Positions 47,061-59,870 of a stretch of DNA of 64,000 nucleotides are shown here, in pieces. Location: assembly GCA_028023455.1 (NCBI GenBank), contig JAQFVV010000042.1, positions 8,393,922 through 8,457,921 on the forward strand, given 5' to 3'. The number at the start of each line of letters is the position of its first letter. Positions within the stretch are counted from its first letter, which is position 1. Origin of the DNA: Epiperipatus broadwayi (taxonomy: Eukaryota; Onychophora; Udeonychophora; Euonychophora; Peripatidae). The notes beneath the pieces are model-generated. The model searched no databases. It was not told the DNA's origin and saw only the letters and a list, made by a program, of their open reading frames with translations. A program made the translations under genes and the position numbers.

Positions 47061-49248
47061 TTTTTTGTGGCTGGAGAAATCACACATATCATGTGTAACA
47101 TAACCTGCAGAAATTTTTGATTTCAAATGTCAATATCCTAGACCATTTCGAATATTGGAGAAAATATGGTTTTTTTACTGCAACATCTATTTTTATCTCA
47201 GTCCTAAACCTGATAATATAAATAGAGTTTTTGTAGTAGTTGTAATATATACAACTTACTTGGTTATTTGATTTCAATCTCTCTTAAAATTTGAAGTTTT
47301 TAGTTGCGAATGAGTGAATCTGCTTATCTTGATTCTTTATAGATGTTTTCTTTTAGTATGAGTTTATTAAATTATTTTTATTTAAACATTCTTGTTAATT
47401 TTTTTTTTATAAAAGCTCATCTCATAAGTGTTCATTAAAGTTTATCTTTAGAGTAGAGCATGTGATTGTTTCATTCTTCTTTGATTATATATGAATATTG
47501 CTATGGATAAATAGTTCCATATCTAACTTCACTAGAAGGTATCACTAGATAATAAATCTATTCTTGTCAATAACAAATTATACTTCAATATTGAGAATTA
47601 ATATAAGAAAATACCAAAGAAAGAAGTTAAGTTTACTAGAAAAGTTACAATTACATAAAAATGTTGGAAGTGGAACTCTTCTAATTAATAATAAATCTTC
47701 AAATAAAAGACAAGTTTACCCAGGATGAGTTACTTTTGGACATCCATTAATTTGGTATATCAAAATTCTATATTTTATAATTCAAGTAATAGTGAATAAT
47801 AGAAGAAACAAAGTAATTTATTATTAACCAAAATCATTTATTTAAAAAACAAAGTAACAATAATGTCATTATAATAGTTGCCAATTAATAGATCAAAATC
47901 AACAAACTCATGCACGATCAACAATCTGAGATATTTCCAAAATAAACCTAGCTATACTTAATCTCAATACCTAGTTACACAGTAACCTATACACTGAGGG
48001 CTATAAAACTAAGCAATAGATGAAATGCCTGCTAGATATAAACTTAATTATCTACTATAATATTCTAGATAAAAATAAAAACTATTCTTAAAATTTCATA
48101 TATAAACTATTTAAATATTAATTCTTCATTATAGCCATGTTATTTATAAGGATATAAACATTACCTATGCTTAAGAAAATATTCATTACAAAAACAAAAT
48201 CATTATAAAATGAAGCCATAGGAATTTATAATTGGAATTAACCAAATCAAACTAAACACATCAATAATCCCATATATATAAAATACATATTTATTAGTAT
48301 TTAAACATGATTATTTAAAATTATAAATAACACTGATTATATATTTCATGATCTGTATTGAAATGTGATGTCTATAAAATAAAATAAACTATCATTTATT
48401 ACATCTGTATTACTTTGGAACATTATATTTTAAATGTTTTGAAAATATCATTTGCATATAGCTTTGATAATATCAGCATATTTGTGAAAAACAAGTTATT
48501 ATAAATAAAAAATATTTAATAATGATTTATAAGTTGTTTTGTACTTTTAATTTGTTTACCAGTAGAAAATGTTAACATTATCCAAATTTAACATAAAGCA
48601 GATGATCCTTCTTAGATAATGGCACTTCATTTGAAATATAGAAGATAATCCTAAATGAAGATGTAGAAAAAATCATGATTTGCAGCAGTTGATGATTATG
48701 AAATAATCCTATTTATGATATTTGAAAATATGAAGTAAATTATCCATTTGAGTTTTGGTCCCAAATTCTTGGGATAAAAACTATTTATTTACAAGTTCAT
48801 TTTGAGAATTTTAAAATCTAATGTTTTCCTTTTAAATTCAATAGCTTCTGTTCACATGACCAAAAGTTTTCTTAATAAGAAATCATTCTTCCAATAGAAT
48901 AATAAATAATGCTTGTCTATTTAAAAGTACATTTAAAACAAATAATTGTCAATTATTTAAAATTAATATTTTTAACTTTTTAAATTATTTAACAAAATCA
49001 ATTTGTATTTACAAAGAGTATATAATGTCTTTCAAATAATAATAATAATAACAACTCAATACTTTAAAATATTAATAATGTCAAACTTCTAAATTAATAA
49101 AATTTGTTTTGATACATTTTCTTAATTTATACAACAATGAAATATATTCTAAAGGAATATACTATTTCAATATATATATATATGCTTTTATGCTAACACT
49201 TTCCAAATGTTAGATTGCCTAAAATTTTCTTCACAAAGGATTTTTTTC
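47061..49248. other. AT-rich spacer
   Basis: No frames beyond about 60 codons of interest, and an (AAT)n run near 49040. Nothing else was recognised. Confidence 0.55.
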
Positions 49249-49260
49249 TAAAAGGAATAA

Positions 49261-49897
49261 TATATAGGATATATGAGCACAGACTTTCACATGACCCACC
49301 ACTCTCCACACTATCTCATAACACTGATACACTTGAACCCATATATGTTGAAAAGATAAATAATCACCAATATACATATTTCATGCTAAACCAGCAATCA
49401 TCAGTTGGTCCAGATTACCATCTCTACACATATATGCTATAAGTGTTCAGATATACATTAAGATAGCTCAACCTCATACTTTAATGGACAGGCTTCAATC
49501 TACTCCACCCTCCAACTCTTCAACCATCCATCCAATTGAAAATCTGCTGACGGAATGCTGAAAGGCCACCATGAGGCTGAGATTCTTGTCACACCCATGT
49601 TAACCTAAGATCAATCTGACCCCTCATGTACAGGACATAATCCATTCAATACATATACAAGGGATGGGCAGACATCTCTACTATGTAATAACTGAAACAC
49701 ACAAGCTAAGCTTGTGTGTTTCAGTTATTACATAGTATATTGGTGATTATTTATCTTTTCAACATATATGTGTTCAAGTGTATCAGTGTTATGCGATAGT
49801 GTGGAGAGTGATTGGTCTTGTGAAAGACTGTGCTCATATATCCTATATATTACATATATAGACACAGGTATATAATAAGCTTGTGTGTTTCAGTTAT
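49261..49897 (+). mobile_element. F2 foldback element with 12-bp duplication and perfect central palindrome
   Basis: TAAAAGGAATAA at 49249-49260 and 49898-49909 bounds a 637-bp element. The left outer arm (about 49262-49410) is the near-exact complement of the right arm (about 49736-49850). That includes positions where this copy departs from other F2 copies in both arms together (CACTCTCCACACT on the left, AGTGTGGAGAGTG on the right, where the copies at 22.1 kb have CCATCCACACT). The centre is a perfect palindrome, arms 49679-49707 and 49709-49737 (29 bp, one central base). Its right-hand 23 nt (49708-49730) recur identically as the element's 3' tail at 49877-49899. A 75-codon frame inside is incidental. 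Confidence 0.85.
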
Positions 49898-49909
49898 TAA
49901 AAGGAATAA

Positions 49910-50256
49910 AATAAAAAAAGTGAATGATAACTTAATTATCACATTTATAGTGAATGCTTTCCTCTGTGGTTAGAGGAATCATTATTTTGTAAATAAATTG
50001 GTTTTTTTTTTAGAATATAGCAGGGATTTTTAAATGTATAATAAAGAACATTTATAGATAGACAAGTATTTTATTATAAGAATCTTTAGCTCTCAAATTT
50101 GTTACTCTAAAGCAGTACCACACCATCATAAGCTAGGATAATGGTTTTTCCAGTAATGATTGAACACTTGGCAGAGAGCTTAATACATATGGAGCTGAAT
50201 AGTAATCAAACCATTAATAACTGCTCACAAAACACTAGAGAATATGCAAAAGCTTC
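49910..50256. other. Spacer or LINE B 5' flank
   Basis: No clear LINE ORF1 is present. From about 50200 the composition becomes C/A-rich like LINE B, so the LINE B 5' end may begin hereabouts. Confidence 0.4.
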
Positions 50257-50989
50257 ATGCAAACTTCAACACACTGTGAAACCAACTTGCAGCCAATAAC
50301 GATAATGAAGCTAAAAATAACAGCATTTAATATCAGAGGGCTCAACTCAGTCAACAAAATACATCAGCTACAACAATGGATAAAGATTACACAACCTCAT
50401 ATACTAGGACTTCTAGAAACTAAAATATATAGTGGCTCACAAATTGACCCCTCAGTACATCTAAGTAGGGAAGGCTACTGTGCATGCTCTAGAGACACAT
50501 CATCTCCCTCAGGTGGTACTGGACTGCTCATAACACAAAGTTGTCCATTTGACTCATTCAAAATCATATACATAAATGCAAATTTAATAATAATAACTTT
50601 TAGTCATCAAATCATCACACTAAACATTATATTTGTGTATATTCCACCGAGTCCTACAATTGTCTCAAATATTATATTAAACATAAACTCCTTACTTGGC
50701 TCTAATTCACATCCAACCATACTAATGGGGAATTTCAACATGAAATATCAAGTAAGTGGCTGCATCAAATATCAATTCCACTTTTATGAGTGTAGAGGGT
50801 TTTCTGTCAAATGATGCAGTTACCTTTCACAATGGACGTCATACATCAAGAATTGATCTGCGCTTTTATTCACCTATGTTACACCATCAAATCAGCCTAA
50901 ACATCAACCCATCTCCCTTCTCTGATTACTCTGCACAAACCATACTAATTAATCACAGAAATGCAAACAACTGCCATTACACATGGTAA
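50257..50989 (+). pseudogene. LINE B endonuclease domain, catalytic residues altered
   Basis: Two overlapping frames (50257-50814 and 50756-50989) carry, in order: KITAFNIRGLNS (Asn box), LGLLETKI (Glu box), FVYIPPSP (Tyr box), MGNFNMK, RIDLRFYSPM and SDYSAQTIL. The last ones correspond to GDFN and SDH of a working endonuclease. Here GDFN reads GNFN and the catalytic SDH reads SDY, so two key residues are lost in addition to the frameshift around 50756-50814. The upstream lead (MQTSTHCETNLQ) has no recognisable role. Confidence 0.8.
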
Positions 50990-51201
50990 AACAATCAGAA
51001 TTCTACTTCCAACTTCTACCCCAGAAATTATTTTTTCAGAAACATATATAATGCTTTACAAAAATCAAAAATATGCAACTTAACCCCATTCAAAGATACT
51101 TAGCATTCATAAACATTTTATCATTTAATATAGATCACATTTCATGAAAATCCCCCCCAAGACTGCTAGCTCTGGCTGATGAAATACATAAACGGATTAC
51201 A

Positions 51202-52529
51202 ATGATAAACCCGACACACACCAGTCAACAACATATATGCAGGCTTACACAGACATACAATAACATCTGTAACCATCTGAAAAACTACCTAGCAATAAAA
51301 AAGAGTAAAGTCTGCCTCGGCCAACAACACACATGGACAAGAAAATACATTCGCTGGGTCTTGGGCTACCCATCCACTGTCAGAGTGCCAATTGCACTCA
51401 CAGAGCAAGGGCTCACACATGCAGGAGATAATATGTTAAAACCGATCTATCAGCATTTCAAACAAAAGTTGCAAGCATACCACCTGGTCAAATATAATTC
51501 TAATGTCTTTGGAAAACCAGATACAAATACCCCATATAACATCACAGAATTTTTTACTAAACTGGCAACAGTACCTAATGCATGTCACCCAGGAGCACAT
51601 GGAATCCTCAAATTTGTCCTTGCACATCTCAGTCAGTTCACTAGCCAATATTTATGTGACCTTGCAAATCATCTATCACAGAATTTGCATAATATCCAAG
51701 GTTTATATCCAATAGCAATAGTTCCCTTCAACAAGAAAAAAGTCCACGTATCAACACTATCCAACCTACGACCAATCTCAATGGGCAACTTACGATTAAA
51801 ATAATTGAAAAAGTACTCAAAGACAGTCTAGAGCTGCACATTCTATCACTAATTTCACACAGCTAGTTTGCAAGGAAGCAATCATCAACTGCACAGGCTG
51901 CAATGATATTCAAAACAGTTATAAACTCAGTACAGGACAGAAAGAAGTATGCACCAATTGCAGTTCAACTTGATATAGAAGTGGCTTTTGACTCGGTCGA
52001 CATCAATACATTAATCAATATGCTAGCTGACACCACAATTCCATGAACTCATCTGTACCTGCTCACAAACCTACTACTTAGCAGAGAAATACATATCATA
52101 CTCAATGGCAAAAATTCTCCGTCATTCATTCTCACACAGTCCATATCCCAAGGCTCACCACTCAGCTCACTGCTATTTACTTTTTACATCAACCCACTCA
52201 TACTCAAAATTCAGCAGAGTATCAAAGGCATCCAGATACCAGGCACATCACAACATATAGCCTGCATTGCATTTATGGATGACACTACAGTCTTCCTACC
52301 ATCAAGAAAACAGATACCAATATTACAGAAAATACTGCAAGATTTTAAAGCAACACACCATCTAAAATTTAATCAAAACAAGACTGCTGCTTGGTCTCGA
52401 TACACCAGTAAGCCATGCATGCAAATTTTACAAGGCAAACCATCTCCTTTCCTCAGCTTTCCTTTCTACATGGGAACAAACACAATGAGCCAAAAAATCC
52501 AGAACAAGTTAAAAGATGAAGCAGAATGA
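51202..52529 (+). pseudogene. LINE B reverse transcriptase, broken
   Basis: The frame 51202-51804 reaches the NLRPISMGNLRLK block (fingers domain). After a frameshift at about 51800 come IIEKVLKD, and then QLDIEVAFDSVD (motif A, near 51967-52002), QSISQGSPLSSLLF (motif B, near 52140) and FMDDTTVFL (motif C at 52272-52300, both Asp present). NQNKTAAWSR (near 52373) is the following conserved block. In-frame stops fall near 51862 and 52044. It is clearly related to LINE reverse transcriptases with FxDD active sites but cannot be expressed intact. Confidence 0.8.
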
Positions 52530-53149
52530 ATCACTGTCTCACTATCAAAAGCATACCTCTCAATATATGCTAAAGTACAATTGTGCAATCAGCAGGTGAT
52601 CACCAAGATTATCTATTATTCTTCCATAATTCAATTCTCAAAAGCTTTTACATCAAAAAACTTCTTCATATTGCAATAAACTTTTATGGAATAGAAAGAC
52701 CATGTCAATATCTGCAAAACACCTTAGTCGACCAGCCATACACAATGGTTTGGGCTACATAACATAAATATTTTTCGAATACAAAAAACTGCAAACCTTA
52801 TAATCGCCACCCTCAGATATTTCCCAGAACTCCAGTATCTAATACAAATAACACCCACAGACAAACCTCCACCTTCACATTGCTATCTATCATCAGTTAT
52901 AAACCAGTTCAGAATCACACATACTCAAATATCACTGCAAACAACAACAAAATATTCATATTGGCAGATATATGCAATGGTATACCTGGGATATACCTCA
53001 GATATTTCAACACAGATGCTCAGAATAAACAACCGACAGCTACATAAAAAATTTAAAAAATGATCCATGGAGCCCAAATTCTTTGATTTCCTCCTGAAAC
53101 TAAATCTATATGCCTTGCCAATGTCATATATCTTAAGATACAGATGATT

Positions 53150-53523
53150 ATATACAAAAATAGACCCCTTCTGCACGCTATGCCACGAAGCAGAAGAAAC
53201 TTAAAATCTGTTTTACAACTGCTCAGCATTAAACAATATTCGGCATGAAATAAAAAATATATACAGAAAACCAAACATCTCCCTGCAAGATATTATCAGT
53301 GCATTCCGCAGAACATACACCCCAACAATCTGAGCAGCAACCTTCGTACTTTATGCATTTTGGTGCACGCAATGCACATTCGCTTTTGGCAATAATACAA
53401 GATGGTATCCATCAACTTTTCACAACAATTTAGCACAATTAAAAAACAGAGATAATAAAATAGCACACCCAGACATTTTCGCAGCTACTTGGTCACTTGT
53501 AAAACAATGGTCAAATCTCTAAT
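53150..53523 (+). pseudogene. LINE B C-terminal zinc-binding region
   Basis: The frame reads KIDPFCTLCHEAEET, then a stop codon, then NLFYNCSALNNI. This fits the zinc-binding domain that ends many L1-like reverse transcriptases (P-x-C-x2-C-x-x-x-x-E-T-x-x-H-x-F-x-x-C). The His has become Asn in NLF, and a stop replaces the residue before it. The frame goes on to a terminal WSLVKQWSNL and stops at 53521-53523. Confidence 0.7.
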
Positions 53524-53764
53524 AGTTCTGCTTTTCCTCAATAATAAACTTAAAAAGAGAGCAAGAAAATGGACAGCAAAAAAATCCATGAATCAATAAA
53601 TGATAACTTAGGATAAACAACCCATCGCTCACCGTATATATATGTAAGAACTTGGAAAGAACTTAAACGCAATATATACCTTCCTTGGAAATATCAATGT
53701 AAATGCATGTATATGAAAAATTACTAATGTAACCTGTTTCCTAAATTGAATAAAGTCCCCCTCT

Positions 53765-53782
53765 TTGAAACATCATCATCAT

Positions 53783-53815
<33 letters not shown>

Positions 53816-53842
53816 AATAATAATAATAATTATAATAATAAT
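53765..53842. repeat. Microsatellite (ATC)n followed by (AAT)n
   Basis: Long ATC/CAT repeats run directly into AAT repeats after the LINE B 3' UTR. They probably form the element's own simple-repeat 3' tail, later expanded. Confidence 0.9.
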
Positions 53843-53852
53843 ATACTAGTAG

Positions 53853-54033
53853 AAAATGGAGAATAGAGAGAAGTATAAGAAGAGAATAAGATCTGATGAA
53901 GACTACAAGGTATAGTTGAAACTATAATCATAATAATATTCTATTGGTGAAAAATGGAGAATAGAGAGAAACAGAAGAAGAGAATAAGATCTGATGAAGA
54001 CTGCAAGGTACAGTCAAAACTGTAATAATAATA
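53853..54033 (+). repeat. 98-bp tandem duplication with covarying hairpin
   Basis: AAAATGGAGAATAGAGAGAA starts at 53853 and again at 53951, and both units run through AATAAGATCTGATGAAGACT to an (AAT)n-like end. In unit 1 TATAGTT and AACTATA pair around GA. In unit 2 the corresponding TACAGT and ACTGTA pair around CAAA, with a T-A pair replaced by C-G on both sides, so pairing is kept. The unit also holds a short shared frame starting at ATG GAG AAT (19 codons in unit 1). Its identity is unknown; possibly the 3' end of another retroelement. Confidence 0.6.
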
Positions 54034-57000
54034 ATCATAAAAAGTTTTTGCTGATAAAAGTGTAAGAAAAATTATTTGAATTGCAATATTGTATATGAAG
54101 ATAGCAGAAATAAAGGAAAAGAAGAAAAGTGTTCAGAAGGATTATATATAGATATCTAACTTAGATGTTGTTTAAAAAATAATCTAAATCCAAAATTTGT
54201 TATTTAATAATAATAATGTTTCCACATGTCTAATATTTAAAACACTATTATTCTAATCAAGCATATGGTTTTGATTCTATACTGGTGTTTGCATTTGTGT
54301 GTTCATTTTGTCTCCCCATTACTTTTATTGATACACTTATCAAAGACCTCTCTTAGTATTAAGCAAAAAGATATATCAATTTTTAAAAATAGATTTCAGA
54401 TAACATTTTAAAAAAGGTGCAAATTGATCACATATATTTGATTGTACAACATGAAGATAAGTATGGATGGAAAACATGGTATTCCTCTTTACTTTATTAA
54501 CAAAACAGTATTTGATTTTATAAAATCAATATGACAAAACTAAATCATTTTATATTCTGGAAAATTAAGTATATATTAAATTATATATAGCAAATTATAC
54601 ACATATAGCTAATGAATTTTTCAGTGTGTGGGAATAATTAACAGGCTCCATGATTGGGGGTCCAAACTCGGAAAAAAAATGCAGCCTCTGTGCCGGTCAA
54701 AATCATGTATTCATTCAACAAGACCAACAATCCAAGCAAAAGTACCTTGTATCCAACCATGCACAAGATACATATGTCAGGACAAGGATGAATCCTAACC
54801 TATTTGCCTAAACTATTGCCTCTCTGACTAATGGATAACGTTTGTGATGATACTAGCAGTGCTTGGTTTTATTTTGACCCAGCTAGAGGTCATGGTTCAC
54901 ATAGAGACTTAAAATAATAAAGGGTTTATATGAAAAATCAATGATTTAATGGATTCTGACAATTGCAGAATGGTACAGATATGATTTGATCGATTACTAA
55001 TGGTTTGAACCATAATAATGATAATTCTTTCTGGCAACATTATAAAGAAGTTAATTTAAATCAAGGAAATATTTAAATAAATAGAGTAATTAACCTTAGA
55101 GATTGGGAGTGATGACAAACTAAGCTTATTTAAAATAACAATATTATAGGAATTTATTAAGGAATTTAGTACAAAATAAGTAGTCTTTGTTTATACAACT
55201 TGGTTATTTTCTTTAATTCGTTTTGATGTGGCTTTGACAAACAATGTAAAAGTTTGTTAATTGGTCAGCCAAAAACCAATCAGCAATAAAATATTATTAG
55301 CCTTCTTCAAGATATTACAAATAAATCTGTTTTATATATACATTACAAGATATGAAAGATGGGCATTTAAAACACTATTACATTTAAAATCATTTATATA
55401 TAATGAGTGTGGAAAGCAAAATAGTTCTTAAATAAATAATTGACAATTATACAGTCAGATTTAATTAATTACGAAATTTGTTTGTGAAGGACATGCCATC
55501 ATGGCAGAGAGCATTTCAGGTTTGCTAAATAAAGATATAAAATGATGAAGAAGGCAGTATGCTTTTATAGATTACAACAAAAATAAATGAGGTCTGTTAT
55601 GAACTCTGGGTGGCTTTGCTAAAGGAAATTCCTGATATGTACAGGTAGATAAGAGAAATGTTGGCCCTCCAGCCAAAGCATGTCTCTGAATAATAATAAT
55701 AAATGTGATGTGCTGGAATTCCCATACACATCTTAATGGCAATGCCCAAAAAGAATCCCTTGGTATAATCTATATCTACTTTGAGGTAGTGGGAAAGATT
55801 GGACTGGTCAGTTAAATTTCCGAAGGTCCTGAAGAGTAAGTAGCAAAGCAAAATAATAAATGAATGATTGTAGCTATAAAAACATTAATGCCTTAGACAT
55901 ATATATAGATAGTGTATCACTAACAAAATTAATAACTTAATTCCTGATTAAAATAATTGGCTCCCTAACATGATGGAAAGTCCCAGAGGCCTTAGGCAAT
56001 TACTGAACGGATCATAAAACATAATATAAAAAAAGGAAGTTAAGAATTAAAATTTAAAATATAAGTTCTTTTCCACACTTTACAAATATTTCATTTATCA
56101 ATAATGTTATTAAATAGTTTGTGAAAGATTACAAAATAAGACTTTTAATTAACATAGATGGGGCATTGAATATCAAACTCACTTCTGATGAAGTTTGACA
56201 ATATAAAGCATAATCAATTATACATCAAATTTTTTTTACTATTTTTGACAAATAAAAATATATATATATGAAACATATACTGACAAAATGCTATAATAGA
56301 TTTTACTTAATTGATTCACTAAAATTCTTTATTCTTTCAGAAATAATTACAGGGCTATTTTAAATGGGAGGCAATAGTAAGATACTTTTAAAATAAATCA
56401 TTCAAAATAAATTTATATATGATATACAAAACTAAACGAGCTTTCTATTAATTAATTTACAGGAAGTAAGTCTCCTGTAATGATTTTGACTGGAAAAATA
56501 AGAGGGAGAGAATTTAAAGTTAATAGCTCATTGAATTTTGTACTTGGAAATTTCAGTAAATCAAATATTCTAAATAAACCAACAAAAATTAACTTAATTT
56601 GCCACATCCAAATAATATAAGATTTTTATAAAAATTGATATTTTAAATTTAATAAAATTAAAAGACGCATTTTCAACCAAACCATATAAACATCACACAG
56701 ATATATAAAATATAAATTAGTATTGATTTGGAAAACAAGTAAAATGGAATCAATGGCTTGTGGTGAATTGGATGTTACCTCAGAATCAATCAGTAGGCAT
56801 TCCATGGCTTGAAACAGGCAGTTAATACGGTCAGATCATCTCAGGCTTCCTCGACACAGACAGTCTCTGGCTAGATGTTTAAAGCACTGGAAAGGCATGG
56901 ATGGGCTGGTGGAACAGAGCTCTGGAAAGCAAGGGTCGATTTTTTTAGCCAGTCATTCTTTAATCACGATGTACTGAATCTAAACTACACTCTTCAGTGA

Positions 57001-59149
57001 ACCGTTCTCAATAAAACTCAATAATAATCCTTATCAAATTTTCCACTATTTATGTGTTCTGATCTTTATCTATAGGATTGAATCTACAGTGCCAACTGCC
57101 AATTGCAATCGCTCTGTTTCTCTGAGGTTGGTGCCTGCTTTGGAGGAAAAATCTATAACTCTGCATGAACATGCCCCAAGGGTTGATTTGCTAATTAAAA
57201 AACAACAACAAGCATATTAAGTTTATCAGTCATTGTACTAACAAAATCTATTTAATTAAGGTTTAGATTAACAAAAATGTAGATTTTATTCAGAAAATTT
57301 TTAGGAATTTGGTCCAATGACTTTCAAACATATTTGACATAAACTTAAGCAGAAATTTACAAAACATTTCTTACAAATATTACATTGTTGAAATAATTGA
57401 CTCTCTAATGTACATTGATTAAAAGATAAATATAAAATGTTACCAACTGATTAATTGAAGAAAAATGAATTTTAATAAAAGAATTTAAAATATTTGTAAC
57501 ATTTTATAGATATCCAGGGTTCAATTCGATTTAACAAAATAAATGCAATATACATTTTTTACAAATACAAAATAAATAAACTATCATAAAAAGGTTAGTT
57601 TTAATTATAAAATAAAATTAATGAAATATACTTCCACCTATTATGAGATGTGTGTCAGTTAATGTAAGATTGGGTTTAAACCCATACTAGTGTTGATGAC
57701 ATTGGCACTAGGTGAAGCAGAAATATGTACTATATTTCCAGCTTCAATATATATGCATAATATATATTAAAATTATTTCCAGAAGTATTTTCGGTGCTTT
57801 AAAAACATTAATAATGAAAGAAAAATAATTATATTTTGGATTATATTTAATCTGGAAAAATAAAAATGGCAGATTAACGTTTTTTCTGCCTTTAATATGC
57901 ATCGGTAATCATTTACATCAGTAATATTTTCATTTCATAATTTTGATTTGCATTTAAGTATTTGTTTTATATATTATTACACACACATATAATAACTTTT
58001 AATGAAAAAATATTATTAAACTATTTTCCAATTCTTTTTTTAATTTTGGGGAAAAAAATCTATAGTTTTAAATCTATCAGATCATTTTATTTTTAATTAC
58101 AAAATAACTTGAAAAAACAAGGTTTTATATTTTTTAAATATGTCTAAGTTAACAGAAAGTTTCATGAAATCTAGTTAAACAGAAAACCATATTATTATCT
58201 TCTTTGAAAAAAAACAACAGAATCTTAATTGTAAAAACAATGAAATTAAATGCAATATTTACTTTTTTCAGTTATAAAGTTTATGACCACAATCCATTAC
58301 AAACAAAATAGATTCATCATTACATTTACTACAAATTTTATTCATAATCCTAAAATGTATAACATTTCACTGAAATGGTGTTTTAAACATCTTTCAGGAA
58401 TTCCTTTGATGAATATTCAGTCTGTCTAAAAGTCCTTCATTGAAAAATAGGGAAAAAGATAATATTACTAAGGTTTACAAGTTCAGTGTGGTGAGGATTT
58501 GAGTATTTTTTCAACCAGTAATGAATAGCTAGATACTTACTTACCAAATAATATATATATTGATTAATTAGCTAGGTTTAGTACCTAAAAAAAAGTATGA
58601 ACCTGTTAAAAACTATGTTAGTTGCATTAATCTGTCATTGTTGAAGTGGAAAAATATTATTTTTAATTCCAATGCTATGAATAATTATTATTGGTTACAA
58701 TATCTGGTTTAAGCCTCCCAACATTTTTAATTAGCCACATAGATGACTTGTTAATTATAATTACATTGTGCATATGAATATTATTATCATTGTCATCAAG
58801 CACAATGTTTGTCTGCAAAAAAAACATACCTATATATTATTTTCTCCTCTTTGGGAGAACATGATTGAGAATTGTTGCTGGTCTCATTCATTAAAAATTA
58901 TTGAATGCACTGAATAAAAAATAAGCTAAATTGGTGGTATAAAATCCATTTCTGAAAAGACTGCTGTGCTTAAAAGCTATCTAAAGTGTTCTTTGGTTAT
59001 GTTTGGGAAATTAGATTGAAATTTTTATTCTATCCTTAACTTAAATTAGAAATCAGAATATATTGAAACTTCAAAACTAATTAATCATATTAATTAAATC
59101 TACATGAAATTTAGATCAGAAAGGATTACTGTCATTCTCATATAACAAT
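54034..59149. other. Long spacer, mostly AT-rich
   Basis: Two less AT-rich patches, 54640-54900 and 56740-57200, have no protein or repeat identity that I can support. An 84-codon minus frame at 55597-55851 is unrecognised. (TA)n tracts lie near 56260 and 58550. No RNA genes were seen. Confidence 0.45.
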
Positions 59150-59480
59150 AGCAAACTCTCCATACAGTAGCACCACTCAGTACAAACCAGAGTAACAAAT
59201 AAATTCCAGAAGGCTTGTGAATAAAATCCCTATCTAGTGCCTATTCATCCAATATCTCCAGGCTAGTTTTTATCTTATGGCTTTCATCAGTGAGGAGTCT
59301 TGGATTGAGAGCACTGCACCTAGATCTTATGATATAATGCAACTCTCCAGCAGCTACCTTTTAGCTATTTAATTAACTGTAAAGCTACAAGCTCAAAATG
59401 AAAACATACTAATGTTTTCAATCCAAACTCATTCACTTGTAAAGTCATATAGATTTGAACTCAGTTTAGCATATATATAT
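59150..59480 (+). repeat. F1 repeat copy
   Basis: A full body runs from AACTCTCCATACAGTAGC through ATCCAATATCTCCAGGCTAG and GCACTGCACCTAGATCTTA to ATTTGAACTCAGTTTAGCAT. It matches the copy at 8650-8960 to its end. Confidence 0.85.
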
Positions 59481-59539
59481 ATATATTGGTGTCTTTGGTT
59501 TTATAAAAATCATAATCACCATTAACCCATGGACAGGAT

Positions 59540-59870
59540 AAGTATAAAACATCAAAACATCATGTGATCATTTTCATATGCTTACACAGGCTGTCAATAT
59601 CAGTATCAATCTCTCCATACAGTTATGCCATCATGTGCAAGTCTAAATAATCAATGGATGCTAGAAGGTTTGAGCATAAAATTCCTATCTACTGCCTACT
59701 CATCCAATATCCCCAGATTAGTTTCTAGCTTGTGGCTTTCATCAGTTGCATCTATTGATTACTATTAGCATCCAGTGGCACTACTGTATGAAGTTTGCTA
59801 TTGTTATTAACACCCTGTGCAAGCATACAAAATAGTGATCACATGACATTTTGATGATTCTATATCATTT
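59540..59870. repeat. F1 foldback copy
   Basis: The left end (about 59540-59632: CATCATGTGATCATTTTCAT, then CTCTCCATACAGTTATGCC) is the inverted complement of the right end (about 59785-59868: GGCACTACTGTATGAAG, then ATAGTGATCACATGACATTTTG). Between them is part of the F1 body. This shows F1 also exists as a palindrome whose outer tips are the GTGATCATGTGAT motif. No transposase and no clear duplication. Confidence 0.7.

Larger units (their letters stand above)
50257..53840 (+). mobile_element. LINE B: decayed L1/Tx1-like non-LTR retrotransposon
   Basis: In plus orientation it shows an AP-type endonuclease (50304-50989), a reverse transcriptase (about 51202-52529), a zinc-knuckle C-terminal domain (about 53150-53523), a 3' UTR with AATAAA near 53747, and a terminal (ATC)n/(AAT)n tract. 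Its C/A-rich strand composition differs from LINE A and the surrounding DNA. The C-terminal Cys-x2-Cys...Glu-Thr...Cys domain is typical of L1/Tx1-like and plant LINEs and absent from RTE elements, so this is a different clade from LINE A. Many stops and shifts make it inactive. No clear target-site duplication was found. Confidence 0.85.

Noticed and set aside
53893-54020. Hammerhead ribozyme (CTGATGA ... GAAAC)
   Set aside because: The core letters are there in unit 1, but I could not find a stem I partner upstream or a stem III with a cleavage triplet. Stem II would need an unpaired base, GAAAC is AAAAC in unit 2, and a competing perfect hairpin covers the 3' part of the core.
54640-54900. 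piggyBac-type cysteine-rich C-terminus
   Set aside because: Several Cys residues appear in the plus frames, but their spacing does not match the family and stops interrupt it.
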